Shown here piece after piece: positions 33,968 through 42,394 of a DNA stretch of 64,000 nt. A program made the translations under genes and the position numbers. The stretch comes from SM23-32 sp964434535 (lineage in GTDB: Bacteria > Planctomycetota > Brocadiia > SM23-32). The stretch spans positions 62,001 through 126,000 of the forward strand of contig CAYSWA010000005.1 of NCBI GenBank assembly GCA_964434535.1. The letters run 5' to 3'. The notes under the pieces were generated by a model that saw only the letters and a list, made by a program, of their open reading frames with translations, did no database searches and had not been told where the DNA came from. Position 1 is the first letter of the stretch. Each line of letters begins with the position of its first letter.

Positions 33968-35134
33968 ATGAAGAGGGTCTACCTGGATCACAGCGCGACG
34001 ACCCCGGTGCGCCCCGAGGTGGTGGAGGCGATGCTGCCTTACTTCACCGAGGAGTTCGGCAACGCCTCCAGCGTCCACACGCCCGGCCAGCGCGCGCGGG
34101 CCGCCGTCGAGGGGGCCCGGGAAACCGTCGCCTCGCTGCTTGGGGCCGCGCCGGACGAGATCTACTTCACCGGCGGCGGCACCGAGAGCGACAACCTCGC
34201 CGTCGAGGGCGTCGCCGCCGCCGCGCCCGAGGGTAAGCGGCGCCTCATCACCTCCTCCGTCGAGCACCACGCCGTGCTGAACGCCTGCCAGGCGCTCGGC
34301 AAGCGCGGCTACGAGGTGAGCCTGCTGCCCGTCGATCGCTACGGCCTGGTCGAGCCCGACGACCTGCGCCGCGAGCTGGACGAGGCCGGCGACGAGACGG
34401 CGATCGTCAGCGTCATGATGGCCAACAACGAGGTCGGCACCGTCGAGCCGATCGCCGAGCTGGCGCGCCTCGCCGCCGGGGCCGGCCTGCCCTTCCACAC
34501 CGACGCCGTCCAGGCCGTCGGCAAGATCCCGGTCGACGTGGGTGAGCTCGGGGTGGACCTGCTCTCGCTTTCGGCGCACAAGTTCTACGGGCCCAAGGGC
34601 GTCGGCGTGCTCTACGTGCGCACGGGGACGCGCCTGAACCCGCTCCACCACGGCGGCCACCACGAGAAGGGCCTGCGGCCCGGCACGGAGAACGTGCCCG
34701 GCATCGTGGGCCTGGCGCGGGCGCTGGAGCTGGCCTGCGCGGAGATGGAGGAGGAGGCCGAGCGGCTCCACGGCCTGCGCGACCGCCTCCAGCAGGGCCT
34801 GATCGACGGCGTGCCGGACCACCTGCTCAACGGCCATCCGGTCAGGCGGCTGCCGCACCTGCTGAACATGAGCTTCGAGAACGTGGAGGGCGAGAGCGTG
34901 CTGCTGAGCCTGGACGCGGTCGGCATCGCCGCCTCGACCGGCTCGGCCTGCACGAGCGGCACGCTGGAGCCCTCGCACGTGCTGACGGCCATGGGCACCC
35001 CGGCCGAGATCGCCCACGGCAGCATCCGCTTCTCGCTGGGGCGCGACAACACGGCCGAGCAGATCGAGTGCGTGCTCGAACAGGTGCCGCCGATCATCGA
35101 GCGGCTGCGCCAGATGTCGCCCTTCGCCAGTTGA
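33968..35134 (+). CDS. Cysteine desulfurase (NifS/IscS type)
   Basis: This PLP-dependent enzyme of 388 residues removes sulfur from cysteine and carries it as a persulfide. K205 in SAHKFYGPKG binds PLP. The persulfide cysteine is C328 in STGSACTSG, in the long-loop arrangement of class I NifS/IscS enzymes. The ATG at 33968 with AGGAAAGGA upstream gives the canonical YLDHSATTPV start; the long upstream frame is spurious. Partners in the same operon are the scaffold (38019), MnmA (36096) and possibly LarE and Thi4. NifS and IscS cannot be separated by sequence here. Confidence 0.94.
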   Translation: MKRVYLDHSATTPVRPEVVEAMLPYFTEEFGNASSVHTPGQRARAAVEGARETVASLLGAAPDEIYFTGGGTESDNLAVEGVAAAAPEGKRRLITSSVEHHAVLNACQALGKRGYEVSLLPVDRYGLVEPDDLRRELDEAGDETAIVSVMMANNEVGTVEPIAELARLAAGAGLPFHTDAVQAVGKIPVDVGELGVDLLSLSAHKFYGPKGVGVLYVRTGTRLNPLHHGGHHEKGLRPGTENVPGIVGLARALELACAEMEEEAERLHGLRDRLQQGLIDGVPDHLLNGHPVRRLPHLLNMSFENVEGESVLLSLDAVGIAASTGSACTSGTLEPSHVLTAMGTPAEIAHGSIRFSLGRDNTAEQIECVLEQVPPIIERLRQMSPFAS

Positions 35135-35145
35135 GAGGGGTCCCG

Positions 35146-36081
35146 ATGAAGGCCACGCTCCAGGAACAGATCGCCGCGCTGAAGCGCGAGGCCGGCGCCG
35201 TCATCCTGGCCCACAACTACCAGCTCCAGCGGGTCCAGGACCTGGCCGACTACGTCGGCGACTCGCTCGGGTTGAGCCGGCGCGCCGCCGAGGTCGACGC
35301 CGAGCTGATCGTCTTCTGCGGCGTCCGCTTCATGGCCGAGACGGCGGCCGTCCTCAACCCCGGCAAGCTGGTGCTGCTGCCCGACCCGAACGCCGGCTGC
35401 CCCATGGCGGCCATGATCGACGCCGATGGTCTGCGCGCGCTCAAGGCCGCGCACCCCGAGGCCGCCGCCGTCGTCTGCTACGTCAACAGCACGGCCGAGG
35501 TGAAGGCCCTCAGCGACGTCTGCTGCACCTCATCGAACGCCGTCCAGGTGGTCGAGAGCATCGAGCCGGGCCGCCCCGTCATCTTCGTGCCCGACCGCTA
35601 CCTCGGCACCTACGTCGCCGGGCGCACCGGCCGCGAGCTGATCCTGGCCGACGGCTACTGCCCCACGCACGTGCGCATCCTGCCCGAGCACGTCCGCGAG
35701 CTGAAGCGGATCTACCCGGCGGCCGAGGTCATGGTCCATCCCGAGTGCCGGCCCGAGGTGACGCGCATGGCGGACCTCGTCGCCTCCACCGGCGGCATGC
35801 TCCGCTACGCGCGGCAGAGCAGCGCGCGCGTGCTGATCGTCGGCACCGAGGTCGGCCTGATCTACCGGCTGCGCCGGGAGAACCCGGCCAAGGAGTTCAT
35901 CCCCGTCACGCCGGCCGCCGTCTGCCCGAACATGAAGCTGATCACGCCCGAGAAGGTGCTCTGGTCGCTCCAGGAGCGCCGCCACGAGGTGAGCGTGCCC
36001 CACGAGGTGGCCGGGCCCGCGCGGGAGGCGATCGAGCGCATGCTCGCGGTGAAGGCGCAGCCCGTGGGCACGGGACGCTGA
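35146..36081 (+). CDS. nadA: Quinolinate synthase NadA
   Basis: This [4Fe-4S] enzyme of 311 residues condenses iminoaspartate with dihydroxyacetone phosphate to quinolinate, the NAD precursor. The likely cluster cysteines are C85 (NAGCPMA), C172 (GYCPTH) and C260 (AAVCPNMK); their spacing matches family members. AHNYQ near the start and HPECRPE are also characteristic. It starts 11 bp after the desulfurase gene, so its cluster can be supplied in cis. It also indirectly feeds Thi4, which consumes NAD. nadB and nadC are not in the window. Confidence 0.95.
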   Translation: MKATLQEQIAALKREAGAVILAHNYQLQRVQDLADYVGDSLGLSRRAAEVDAELIVFCGVRFMAETAAVLNPGKLVLLPDPNAGCPMAAMIDADGLRALKAAHPEAAAVVCYVNSTAEVKALSDVCCTSSNAVQVVESIEPGRPVIFVPDRYLGTYVAGRTGRELILADGYCPTHVRILPEHVRELKRIYPAAEVMVHPECRPEVTRMADLVASTGGMLRYARQSSARVLIVGTEVGLIYRLRRENPAKEFIPVTPAAVCPNMKLITPEKVLWSLQERRHEVSVPHEVAGPAREAIERMLAVKAQPVGTGR

Positions 36082-36095
36082 ACGGAGGGAGCCGG

Positions 36096-37184
36096 ATGAG
36101 CGAGGGCAAGGCCAGGGTCGTGGTGGCGATGTCGGGCGGGGTCGACTCGTCCGTCGCCGCCGCCCTGCTCGCCGAGGAGGGCTTCGAGGCCGCCGGCGTC
36201 GCCATGCGCCTGCCCTCCCCCGACGGCGAGCCGGCGCCCGATTCGCCCTGCTGCGGCGTGCGGGGCATCGAGGACGCCCGCCGCGTGGCCGCGAAGATCG
36301 GCATCGCCTTCTACGCGCTCGACTTCCGCGAGGAGTTCCGCCGCGCCGTCATCGAGGACTTCGTGGCCGCCTACGCCGCGGGACGCACGCCGAACCCCTG
36401 CGTGCGCTGCAACGAGCGGCTCAAGTTCGGCCGCCTGCTGGAGAAGGCCCGCGCCGTCGGCGCCGACCACGTCGCCACCGGCCATTACGCGCGCAAGGAC
36501 GCCGCCGACGGACGCCGCCTGCTCCGCGCCGGCCGCGGCGACGACGACCAGTCCTACTTCCTCTACGCCCTCTCGCAGGAGCAGCTCGGGGCGGCGGTCT
36601 TCCCCGTCGGCGACATGACCAAAGACGAGGTCCGCCGCATCGCCCGCGAGCGCGCCCTGCCCGTGCACGACAAGCCCGCCAGCCAGGACCTCTGCTTCCT
36701 GCCCGACGGGCGCTACCGCGAGTTCCTGCGCGAGCGATGCCCGCAGGCGTTCCGGCCCGGCCCCATCATGCACGTGTCGGGCCGGGTGCTCGGCGAGCAC
36801 GAGGGGATCGCCGGCTTCACCGTCGGCCAGCGCCGCGGGCTCGGCGTGGCCCACAGCGAGCCGCTCTACGTCGTCGAGGTCCGCCCCGAGGAGAACGCCG
36901 TGGTGGTCGGCGAGCGGGAGCACGTCATGCGCGAGGAGATCCTCGTGGGCGGGGTGAACTGGATCGCCGCGCCGCCGGAGGGGGCGCTCTCGGCGCTGGT
37001 GCGCATACGCTACAATCACCCCGGAGGCCGCGCCGAGCTGACGCCGGCCGGCGACGGGCGGGTCCGCGTCCGCTTCGCCGAGCCGCAGCAGGCCCCCTGC
37101 CCCGGCCAGGCCGCCGTCTTCTACGACGGCGACCTCGTCCTCGGCGGCGGCACCATCGAGCGCGAGAGCGGGACGCAGCGATGA
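36096..37184 (+). CDS. mnmA: tRNA-specific 2-thiouridylase MnmA
   Basis: This ATP-pyrophosphatase-type enzyme of 362 residues puts sulfur on U34 of certain tRNAs. The P-loop is AMSGGVDSSV near residue 11. The two catalytic cysteines are C102 in NPCVRC (nucleophile/persulfide pair position) and C200 in KPASQDLCFLPDG. C105 is also present, giving the C-x2-C arrangement. A C-terminal beta-barrel domain (from ~245) follows the IAGFTVGQRRGLG junction. Sulfur most likely comes from the operon's desulfurase. The stop overlaps larE by 4 bp. Confidence 0.95.
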   Translation: MSEGKARVVVAMSGGVDSSVAAALLAEEGFEAAGVAMRLPSPDGEPAPDSPCCGVRGIEDARRVAAKIGIAFYALDFREEFRRAVIEDFVAAYAAGRTPNPCVRCNERLKFGRLLEKARAVGADHVATGHYARKDAADGRRLLRAGRGDDDQSYFLYALSQEQLGAAVFPVGDMTKDEVRRIARERALPVHDKPASQDLCFLPDGRYREFLRERCPQAFRPGPIMHVSGRVLGEHEGIAGFTVGQRRGLGVAHSEPLYVVEVRPEENAVVVGEREHVMREEILVGGVNWIAAPPEGALSALVRIRYNHPGGRAELTPAGDGRVRVRFAEPQQAPCPGQAAVFYDGDLVLGGGTIERESGTQR

Positions 37185-38017
37185 GCGAGAAAGAACTGGA
37201 TGGCAAACTGGCCCGGCTCGATGGCGCCCTCCGCGAGATGGGCTCGGTGCTGATCGCCTTCTCCGGCGGGGTGGACAGCACGTTCCTGGCCGCCGTCGCC
37301 CGGCGCGCGCTCGGGCGCGGGAAGGCCCTCGCCGCCACCGCCCGCTCCGAGACCTTCCCGGCGCACGAGTTCGAGCGCTCCCGCCGCCTCGCCGAGGAGC
37401 TCGACCTGGAGCAGGTCGTCTTCGAGTCGCACGAGCTGAGCGACGAGCGCTTCGCCACCAACCCGCCCGAGCGCTGCTACTACTGCAAGAGCTGCCTGTT
37501 CACCGAGCTGAAGGCGATCGCCGCCGAGCGCGGGCTCGCCCACGTGGTCGACGGCACGAACGCCGACGACCTCGGCGACTACCGCCCCGGCCTGCGCGCC
37601 AGCGAGGAGCTGGCCGTGCGCCACCCGCTGCTGGAGGCGGGGCTCGGCAAGGACGCGATCCGCGCGCTCTCCCGCCGGATGGGCCTGCCCACGCACGACC
37701 TGCCGGCGATGGCCTGCCTCGCCTCGCGCTTCCCCTACGGGGAGCGGATCACCGCCGAGGGGCTGGAGCGCGTGGAGCGAGCCGAGGCGCTGCTGCGGGA
37801 GGCAGGGTTCCGCCAGTTCCGCGTGCGCAGCCACGGCCCCGTCGCTCGCATCGAGCTCGGCGAGGGCGAAGACGCCGCCCGCCTGCTCGGCGAGGAGGCC
37901 GACGGGCTGGTGGCGCGGCTGAAGGAACTCGGCTACCATTACGTCACGCTCGACCTGGAAGGCTACCGCACCGGCAGCATGAACGAGGTGCTCGGGCGGG
38001 CAGGCTCAGGGGGATAG
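37181..38017 (+). CDS. larE: LarE-type ATP-dependent sulfur transferase
   Basis: This 278-residue enzyme belongs to the family that turns the pyridinium precursor into the thiolated nickel-pincer cofactor of lactate racemase. The P-loop is AFSGGVDST near residue 26. Cysteines occur at C99, C102 and C105 (PERCYYCKSC) and at C179 (MACLASRFPYG). In Lactobacillus LarE the first site reads WYYAK and a sacrificial Cys176 supplies sulfur. The C-x2-C plus third-cysteine pattern here resembles homologues that bind a [4Fe-4S] cluster. larB and larC are not in the window, so the end product is uncertain. It overlaps mnmA by 4 bp. Confidence 0.88.
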   Translation: MSEKELDGKLARLDGALREMGSVLIAFSGGVDSTFLAAVARRALGRGKALAATARSETFPAHEFERSRRLAEELDLEQVVFESHELSDERFATNPPERCYYCKSCLFTELKAIAAERGLAHVVDGTNADDLGDYRPGLRASEELAVRHPLLEAGLGKDAIRALSRRMGLPTHDLPAMACLASRFPYGERITAEGLERVERAEALLREAGFRQFRVRSHGPVARIELGEGEDAARLLGEEADGLVARLKELGYHYVTLDLEGYRTGSMNEVLGRAGSGG

Positions 38018-38018
38018 C

Positions 38019-38447
38019 ATGTATACCGAGAAGGTGATGGAGCACTTCACCAACCCCCGCAACATGGGGGAGGTCGAGGACGCCGACGGCGTCGGCCAGG
38101 TCGGCAACCCGCAGTGCGGCGACGTGATGAAGATCACCATCAAGGTCCGGGACGGGCGGATCGCCGACTGCCGCTTCAAGACCCTCGGCTGCGCCGCCGC
38201 CATCGCCACCAGCAGCATCACCACCGAGATGGCCAAGGGCAAGACGCTGGCGGAGGCGATGGAGATCAGCCGCCGCCAGGTGGCCGAGACGCTCGGCGGG
38301 CTGCCGCCGGCGAAGATGCACTGCTCGAACCTCGCCGCGCAGGGCCTCCACAAGGCGATCCGCCACTACCTGGAGCGCACCGGCCAGGACCTGCCCGCCA
38401 CCGCCGCCGAGCGGGAAGCGGAAGAGGAAGCCGCCCACGGGCACTGA
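38019..38447 (+). CDS. iscU: IscU/NifU-type Fe-S cluster scaffold
   Basis: This 142-residue scaffold for nascent Fe-S clusters starts 1 bp after larE. The three cluster cysteines are C33 (NPQCGD), C58 (TLGCAAA) and C102 (MHCSNLAAQ), with D35 in the usual place. The C-terminal ~25 residues are acidic and histidine-tailed and not part of the fold. It lacks the second and third NifU domains. It would receive sulfur from the desulfurase of the same operon. It is the last gene; a repeat-rich gap of 118 bp separates it from the convergent uvrB. Confidence 0.94.
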   Translation: MYTEKVMEHFTNPRNMGEVEDADGVGQVGNPQCGDVMKITIKVRDGRIADCRFKTLGCAAAIATSSITTEMAKGKTLAEAMEISRRQVAETLGGLPPAKMHCSNLAAQGLHKAIRHYLERTGQDLPATAAEREAEEEAAHGH

Positions 38448-38491
38448 CGGCGGGGGCTCGTGGCTCGATGTTCGTTGCTCGTTGTTCGTGA

Positions 38492-38564
38492 GGCGCCGTC
38501 TCGCGCTCGTGCTCGCCGTTGCTGTTGCCGTGGCCGCTTAATCCGCAATCCGGAATCCGCAATC
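38492..38564. repeat. Dispersed repeat block between iscU and uvrB
   Basis: The GGCGCC...CTCGTGCTCGCCGTTG segment at 38492-38520 recurs, with small differences and inverted, inside the element at 31490-31528. It is followed by two identical direct copies of AATCCGCAATC at 38540-38550 and 38554-38564. Upstream, 38460-38490 is low-complexity GTTCGTTGCTCGTTGTTCG sequence. No gene or clear terminator is present in the gap. Confidence 0.45.
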
Positions 38565-38565
38565 T

Positions 38566-40545
38566 TCAATCCCCGCCGCTCGCGGCCAGCGCCTGGATCC
38601 GGTCGCGCAGCAGGGCCGCCCGCTCGAAGTCCAGCAGCGCCGCCGCCTCCTTCATCTCCCTTTCCAGCTCGTCCATCTTGCTCGCCGTCACGTAGTCGGC
38701 GGCCTCCTCGGCGAGGGTCGGCGTCTCCACCCGGCGCTTCCACGCCTGCACCTCGTAGTCGATGCCGGCGCGGATCTCCTTGCGCACCGTCCGGGGCGTG
38801 ATGCCGTGCTTGGCGTTGTAGGCGAGCTGCACCTCGCGCCGTCGCTCGGTCTCGTCGATGGCGCGCGCCATCGACTCGGTGACCTCGTCGGCGTAGAGGA
38901 TGACGGTGGAGTTGACGTTCCGCGCGCAGCGGCCCATCGTCTGGATCAGCGAGGTGTCGCTGCGCAGGAAGCCCTCGCGGTCGGCATCGAGGATCGCCAC
39001 CAGCGAGACCTCCGGCAGGTCGAGCCCCTCCCGCAGCAGGTTCACGCCCACGATCACGTCGTACTTGCCCCGCCGCAGGTCGCTGAGGATCTCGACCCGC
39101 TCGATCGTGTCGACCTCGCTGTGCAGGTAGCAGCCGTCGACGCCTTCCTCGCGCAGGTAGTCGGCCAGGTCCTCCGCCAGCCGCTTGGTCAGCGTGGTGA
39201 CCAGCGTCCGCTCGCCCTTCGCCGCGCGGGCCTTGATCTCGCCGATCACGTCCTGCACCTGTCCACGCGCCGGGCGGACCTCGATCTTCGGGTCGACCAG
39301 CCCGGTCGGGCGGATGATCTGCTGCACGACGCGCCGGCCGGAGCGCTCGATCTCATAGTCCGCCGGCGTGGCCGAGACGAAGAGGGCGCGGTCGAGCATC
39401 TCCTCCCATTCCGCGAACGTGAGCGGCCGGTTGTCCAGCGCCGAGGGAAGGCGGAAGCCGTAGTCCACCAGCGTCTGCTTGCGGGAGCGGTCGCCGTGGT
39501 ACATGGCGTGGATCTGGGGGATGGTCTGGTGGCTCTCGTCGACGATGCAGAGGAACTGCTCGGGGTAGTAGTCGAGCAGGCAGTCGGGGCGCTCGCCGGC
39601 TCGCCGTCCGCTGATGTGGCGTGAGTAGTTCTCGATGCCGGGGCAGAAGCCGACCTCCTCCAGCAGCTCCATGTCGTAGCGGGTGCGGGCCTCCAGGCGC
39701 TGGGCCTCGGCGTTCTTGCCCTCGCCGCGCAGCTCCTGGAGCCGCTCGACCAGCTCGGCCTCGATCGAGTCGAGTATCTGCGCCAGCCGCTCCTCGGGGG
39801 TGACGAAGTGCTTGGCCGGGTAGACGGCGAAGCCCTCGATCCGCTCCAGCTCCCGCCCGCTCAGGGGGTCGACGACGGCGATGGAGTGGATCACGTCGCC
39901 GAAGAACTCGATGCGGTAGGCGATCTCCTCGTAGGCGGGATAGAGCTGGACGACGTCGCCGCGCACGCGGAAGGTGCCCCGGCGCAGCTCGGCGTCGCTG
40001 CGGCGGTACTGGATCTCCACCAGTTGCCCGAGCAGCTCGTCGCGGGCGATCCGGTCGCCGGCGTTGATGGCCACGAACATCTCCCGGTAGTCCTCCGGCG
40101 AGCCGATGCCGTAGATGCACGAGACGCTGGCCACGATCACCACGTCCTCGCGCTGCATCAGGTGCGTGGTGGCGGCCAGGCGGAGCCGGTCGATGTCCTG
40201 GTTGATCGAGGCGTCCTTGGCGATGTAGAGGTCGCGGGAGGGGACGTATGCCTCGGGCTGGTAGTAGTCGTAGTAGCTGACGAAGTAGCCGACGGCGTTG
40301 TCGGGGAAGAACTCCTTGAACTCGCTGTAGAGCTGGGCGGCGAGGGTCTTGTTGTGGCTGATCACCAGTGCGGGCAGGCCGAGCGCCCGGATCAGGTTCG
40401 CCATGGTGAAGGTCTTGCCCGTGCCGGTGGCGCCGAGCAGCGTCTCGCAGCGGCTGCCGTCCCGGAAGCGTTCGGTCAGCTCGGCGATGGCCCGGGGCTG
40501 GTCGCCGGCCGGCTCGAAGTCGGCCTGGAGCGTGAAGTCGGCCAT
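38566..40545 (-). CDS. uvrB: Excinuclease ABC subunit B
   Basis: This DNA-damage recognition helicase-like subunit of nucleotide excision repair has 659 residues. The Walker A is LGATGTGKTFT, followed by the YYDYYQPEAY beta-hairpin region that clamps damaged DNA. DESHQT and the helicase motifs VSATP and QTMGRCARN follow in order. The C-terminal UVR domain (EMKEAAALLDFERAALLRDRI) for UvrC contact is complete. The ATG at 40545 gives the usual MADFTLQADF start; the frame extension to 40575 is rejected. It starts 5 bp after the comEA-like stop and is the last gene of a three-gene minus-strand unit. Confidence 0.96.
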   Translation of the reverse strand: MADFTLQADFEPAGDQPRAIAELTERFRDGSRCETLLGATGTGKTFTMANLIRALGLPALVISHNKTLAAQLYSEFKEFFPDNAVGYFVSYYDYYQPEAYVPSRDLYIAKDASINQDIDRLRLAATTHLMQREDVVIVASVSCIYGIGSPEDYREMFVAINAGDRIARDELLGQLVEIQYRRSDAELRRGTFRVRGDVVQLYPAYEEIAYRIEFFGDVIHSIAVVDPLSGRELERIEGFAVYPAKHFVTPEERLAQILDSIEAELVERLQELRGEGKNAEAQRLEARTRYDMELLEEVGFCPGIENYSRHISGRRAGERPDCLLDYYPEQFLCIVDESHQTIPQIHAMYHGDRSRKQTLVDYGFRLPSALDNRPLTFAEWEEMLDRALFVSATPADYEIERSGRRVVQQIIRPTGLVDPKIEVRPARGQVQDVIGEIKARAAKGERTLVTTLTKRLAEDLADYLREEGVDGCYLHSEVDTIERVEILSDLRRGKYDVIVGVNLLREGLDLPEVSLVAILDADREGFLRSDTSLIQTMGRCARNVNSTVILYADEVTESMARAIDETERRREVQLAYNAKHGITPRTVRKEIRAGIDYEVQAWKRRVETPTLAEEAADYVTASKMDELEREMKEAAALLDFERAALLRDRIQALAASGGD

Positions 40546-40550
40546 GGGTC

Positions 40551-40940
40551 TCAGTCGCCCTCGGAGGGCCGGCACATGGCGTAGGGGCGGATCTTCTCGA
40601 CGGTGGCGGGGCCGATGCCCGGCACGCGCATCACGGCGTCCCAGTCGCGGAAGGGGCCGTGCGCGCGGCGGTGCTCAACGATGGCGGCGGCCGTCTTGGG
40701 GCCGATGCCGGGCAGCAGCGCCAGCTCGTGGGCGGGCGCCTGGTTCAGGTTCATACGCGGCGGCATGGCCAGCACGTCCGGCGCCTCGGCCACGGTCACT
40801 GCGCCTCGCCCCCAGACCCATCGGGCGCCCCGCGCCAGGCCCAGCCCCGTCAGCACCAGGCCCACCGCCAGCGCCAGCGTGAGCAGCTCCCGGCCCGAGA
40901 GCGAGAACCACCGCGTGCCCGATGCACGCAGCCTGCCCAT
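40551..40940 (-). CDS. ComEA-like membrane-anchored helix-hairpin-helix protein
   Basis: This is a 129-residue protein. One hydrophobic segment at about 18-36 is followed by a short linker and a tandem helix-hairpin-helix domain: MNLNQAPAHELALLPGIGPKTAAAIVEHR, split across two hairpins, then VMRVPGIGPATVEKIRPY. This is the architecture of ComEA-type DNA receptors used in natural transformation, but such proteins also occur without competence genes. It sits between a peptidase-like gene and uvrB, each within 12 bp. No other com genes are in the window. Confidence 0.87.
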   Translation of the reverse strand: MGRLRASGTRWFSLSGRELLTLALAVGLVLTGLGLARGARWVWGRGAVTVAEAPDVLAMPPRMNLNQAPAHELALLPGIGPKTAAAIVEHRRAHGPFRDWDAVMRVPGIGPATVEKIRPYAMCRPSEGD

Positions 40941-40952
40941 GCCCGTGCCCCC

Positions 40953-42248
40953 CTACCGGTCGAGCTGTTCGAGCTTCGCGTTGATGACCGCCTGGCGGAA
41001 GCTAGCGTTGACGGTCTCGCGCACCTCCTCCTCGACGGCCACGCCGAGTGAGCCGTCCGGCTTCGGCTCGTAGTATGCCTTGATGACGATGCCGGGGTGG
41101 TCGTCGTAGACCAGGATCGGCATCCCGGTCGGCAGGTGAGTCACCAGCACATAGCGCCCGCGCGAGTTCTCCCGGTGGAACGGATCCCGGAAGAGCTCGG
41201 CGACCTTCTGGCGGTCCTCGGAGCTGATCGTCTCGCCCGTGGGCCGCGTGATGACCCAGCGGTAGCGTCCGGAATGGAGCAGCTTGCGGCGGAGCAAGGA
41301 AACGCCCTCGAAGTCCCGCACGTCGTCGTAGACCATGTCGGCCAGCAGCATGATGGCTTCCATGTTGCCGCGCACCAGGAACTTGGGGCTCGGCTCCAGG
41401 GCGAGCATGTAGCGCTTCCAGGCATTCTCGAAGGCGGCCACGTCCGTGCCGAACGCCTTCTGGAACGCCTCCTCCTCGCCCGCCCCGTCGGCGACCTCGC
41501 GCAAGAAGGTGTTGAGCATCTCGCTGTAGCGGCCGCCGTCGGCGTGGATGAGGAACTGGACCACCGACCACGCCTCCGAGTAGAGCAGGCTCGCCCGGCG
41601 GGCGTCGGTCCTGACGTCCTGGAGCCACCGATCGATGTCCAGGGTGAAGAGCTCCGGCAGGCGGATGTGCCGCCCCTCGCGGATCGCCTCGCGCACGGTG
41701 TGCAGACGGACGGTCGGCACGTATCCGAGCACGAACTGCTGCCCGTTCCAGGTCGCCTCCGAGAAGTACTCCGCCAGGCCCTCGTTGAGCCAGACGGGGC
41801 ACTTGCGGGAGATCGCCATGTACATGAACTGGTGGAAGCCCTCGTGGTAGAGGGTGCGCAGCACCTCCTCGGTGGTGCGCCCCTCGGCGTGGGCGGCCAG
41901 CAGGCGTTTGCTGGAGACGAACACGCCGGTCGAGCCCCTCACCTGCGGCGGCGCCTCAGCCATGTAGCCTTCCTGGGTGCGCAAGACGGCGACCTGGAAG
42001 CGTTCGTCCACCTCGCCGTAATCGCGGAAGCGCTCGGCGTACTCCTGGAAGATCACCTCCATGTGCCGGCCGACCAGCTCGGCGAACTCGGCGCTGATGT
42101 CCGTGCGGATGCGGTAGTGCTCGGTCTCGTGCTCGAAGACCTGGCCGGCGCCGGCGAGGCCCGCCGCGAGTGCGAGGGCGCAGAGCCCGAGCGCCAGCAC
42201 GGACACAACGCGCCGCCTGGGCCTCGCTGATGCCTTTCTCGTGCTCAC
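40953..42248 (-). CDS. Secreted gluzincin-like protein (DUF1570-type)
   Basis: This 431-residue protein starts at GTG 42248 with GGGAGG upstream and an N-terminal signal peptide (basic to residue 13, hydrophobic to about 35). A zinc-peptidase motif H135-E-G-F-H139 is followed 17 residues later by NEGLAEYF with E156, the gluzincin third-ligand pattern seen in DUF1570-type proteins of planctomycetes. The C-terminal part (~270-431) has no recognised motif. It heads a unit with a ComEA-like gene and uvrB. A periplasmic peptidase activity is plausible from the motif but not proven. Confidence 0.8.
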   Translation of the reverse strand: MSTRKASARPRRRVVSVLALGLCALALAAGLAGAGQVFEHETEHYRIRTDISAEFAELVGRHMEVIFQEYAERFRDYGEVDERFQVAVLRTQEGYMAEAPPQVRGSTGVFVSSKRLLAAHAEGRTTEEVLRTLYHEGFHQFMYMAISRKCPVWLNEGLAEYFSEATWNGQQFVLGYVPTVRLHTVREAIREGRHIRLPELFTLDIDRWLQDVRTDARRASLLYSEAWSVVQFLIHADGGRYSEMLNTFLREVADGAGEEEAFQKAFGTDVAAFENAWKRYMLALEPSPKFLVRGNMEAIMLLADMVYDDVRDFEGVSLLRRKLLHSGRYRWVITRPTGETISSEDRQKVAELFRDPFHRENSRGRYVLVTHLPTGMPILVYDDHPGIVIKAYYEPKPDGSLGVAVEEEVRETVNASFRQAVINAKLEQLDR

Positions 42249-42287
42249 TATCTGCCTCCCGTCGTCCTGGCGTTTCCTTCCATTTCC

Positions 42288-42316
42288 ATTGTATCCGCCC
42301 CCCGACCCGCCCGCAA
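42288..42316 (-). promoter_or_regulatory. Promoter of the peptidase-comEA-uvrB unit
   Basis: On the minus strand TTGCGG (42316-42311) and TACAAT (42293-42288) are 17 nt apart. The predicted start near 42281 leaves about a 33-nt leader to the GTG at 42248. It is back to back with the melA promoter, only 10 bp away. Confidence 0.6.
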
Positions 42317-42325
42317 TGCGGCCGC

Positions 42326-42354
42326 TTGCGCCGGGCGGGCGGCGGTGCTACCAT
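42326..42354 (+). promoter_or_regulatory. Promoter of the GH4 alpha-galactosidase gene
   Basis: TTGCGC (42326-42331) and TACCAT (42349-42354) are 17 nt apart. The predicted start near 42361 gives a leader of about 34 nt with AAAGGAG before the ATG at 42395. Confidence 0.55.
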
Positions 42355-42394
42355 CCGCGGCTTCCCATCCCCCCCCGGAAAGGAGCGCACCCCC

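Noticed and set aside
31654..38447. Nitrogen-fixation (nif) cluster, because of NifS/NifU-like proteins
   Set aside because: The scaffold is a single-domain IscU type, and no nitrogenase, nifB or nifE/N gene is present; the genes serve general Fe-S and sulfur transfer.
38540..38564. CRISPR-like repeat pair (two AATCCGCAATC copies)
   Set aside because: Only two 11-nt copies spaced by 3 nt, with no spacers or cas genes; it is a short direct repeat in intergenic filler.
38460..38801. Plus-strand ORF of 113 codons after iscU
   Set aside because: It begins in low-complexity repeat sequence and continues antisense to the 3' end of uvrB.
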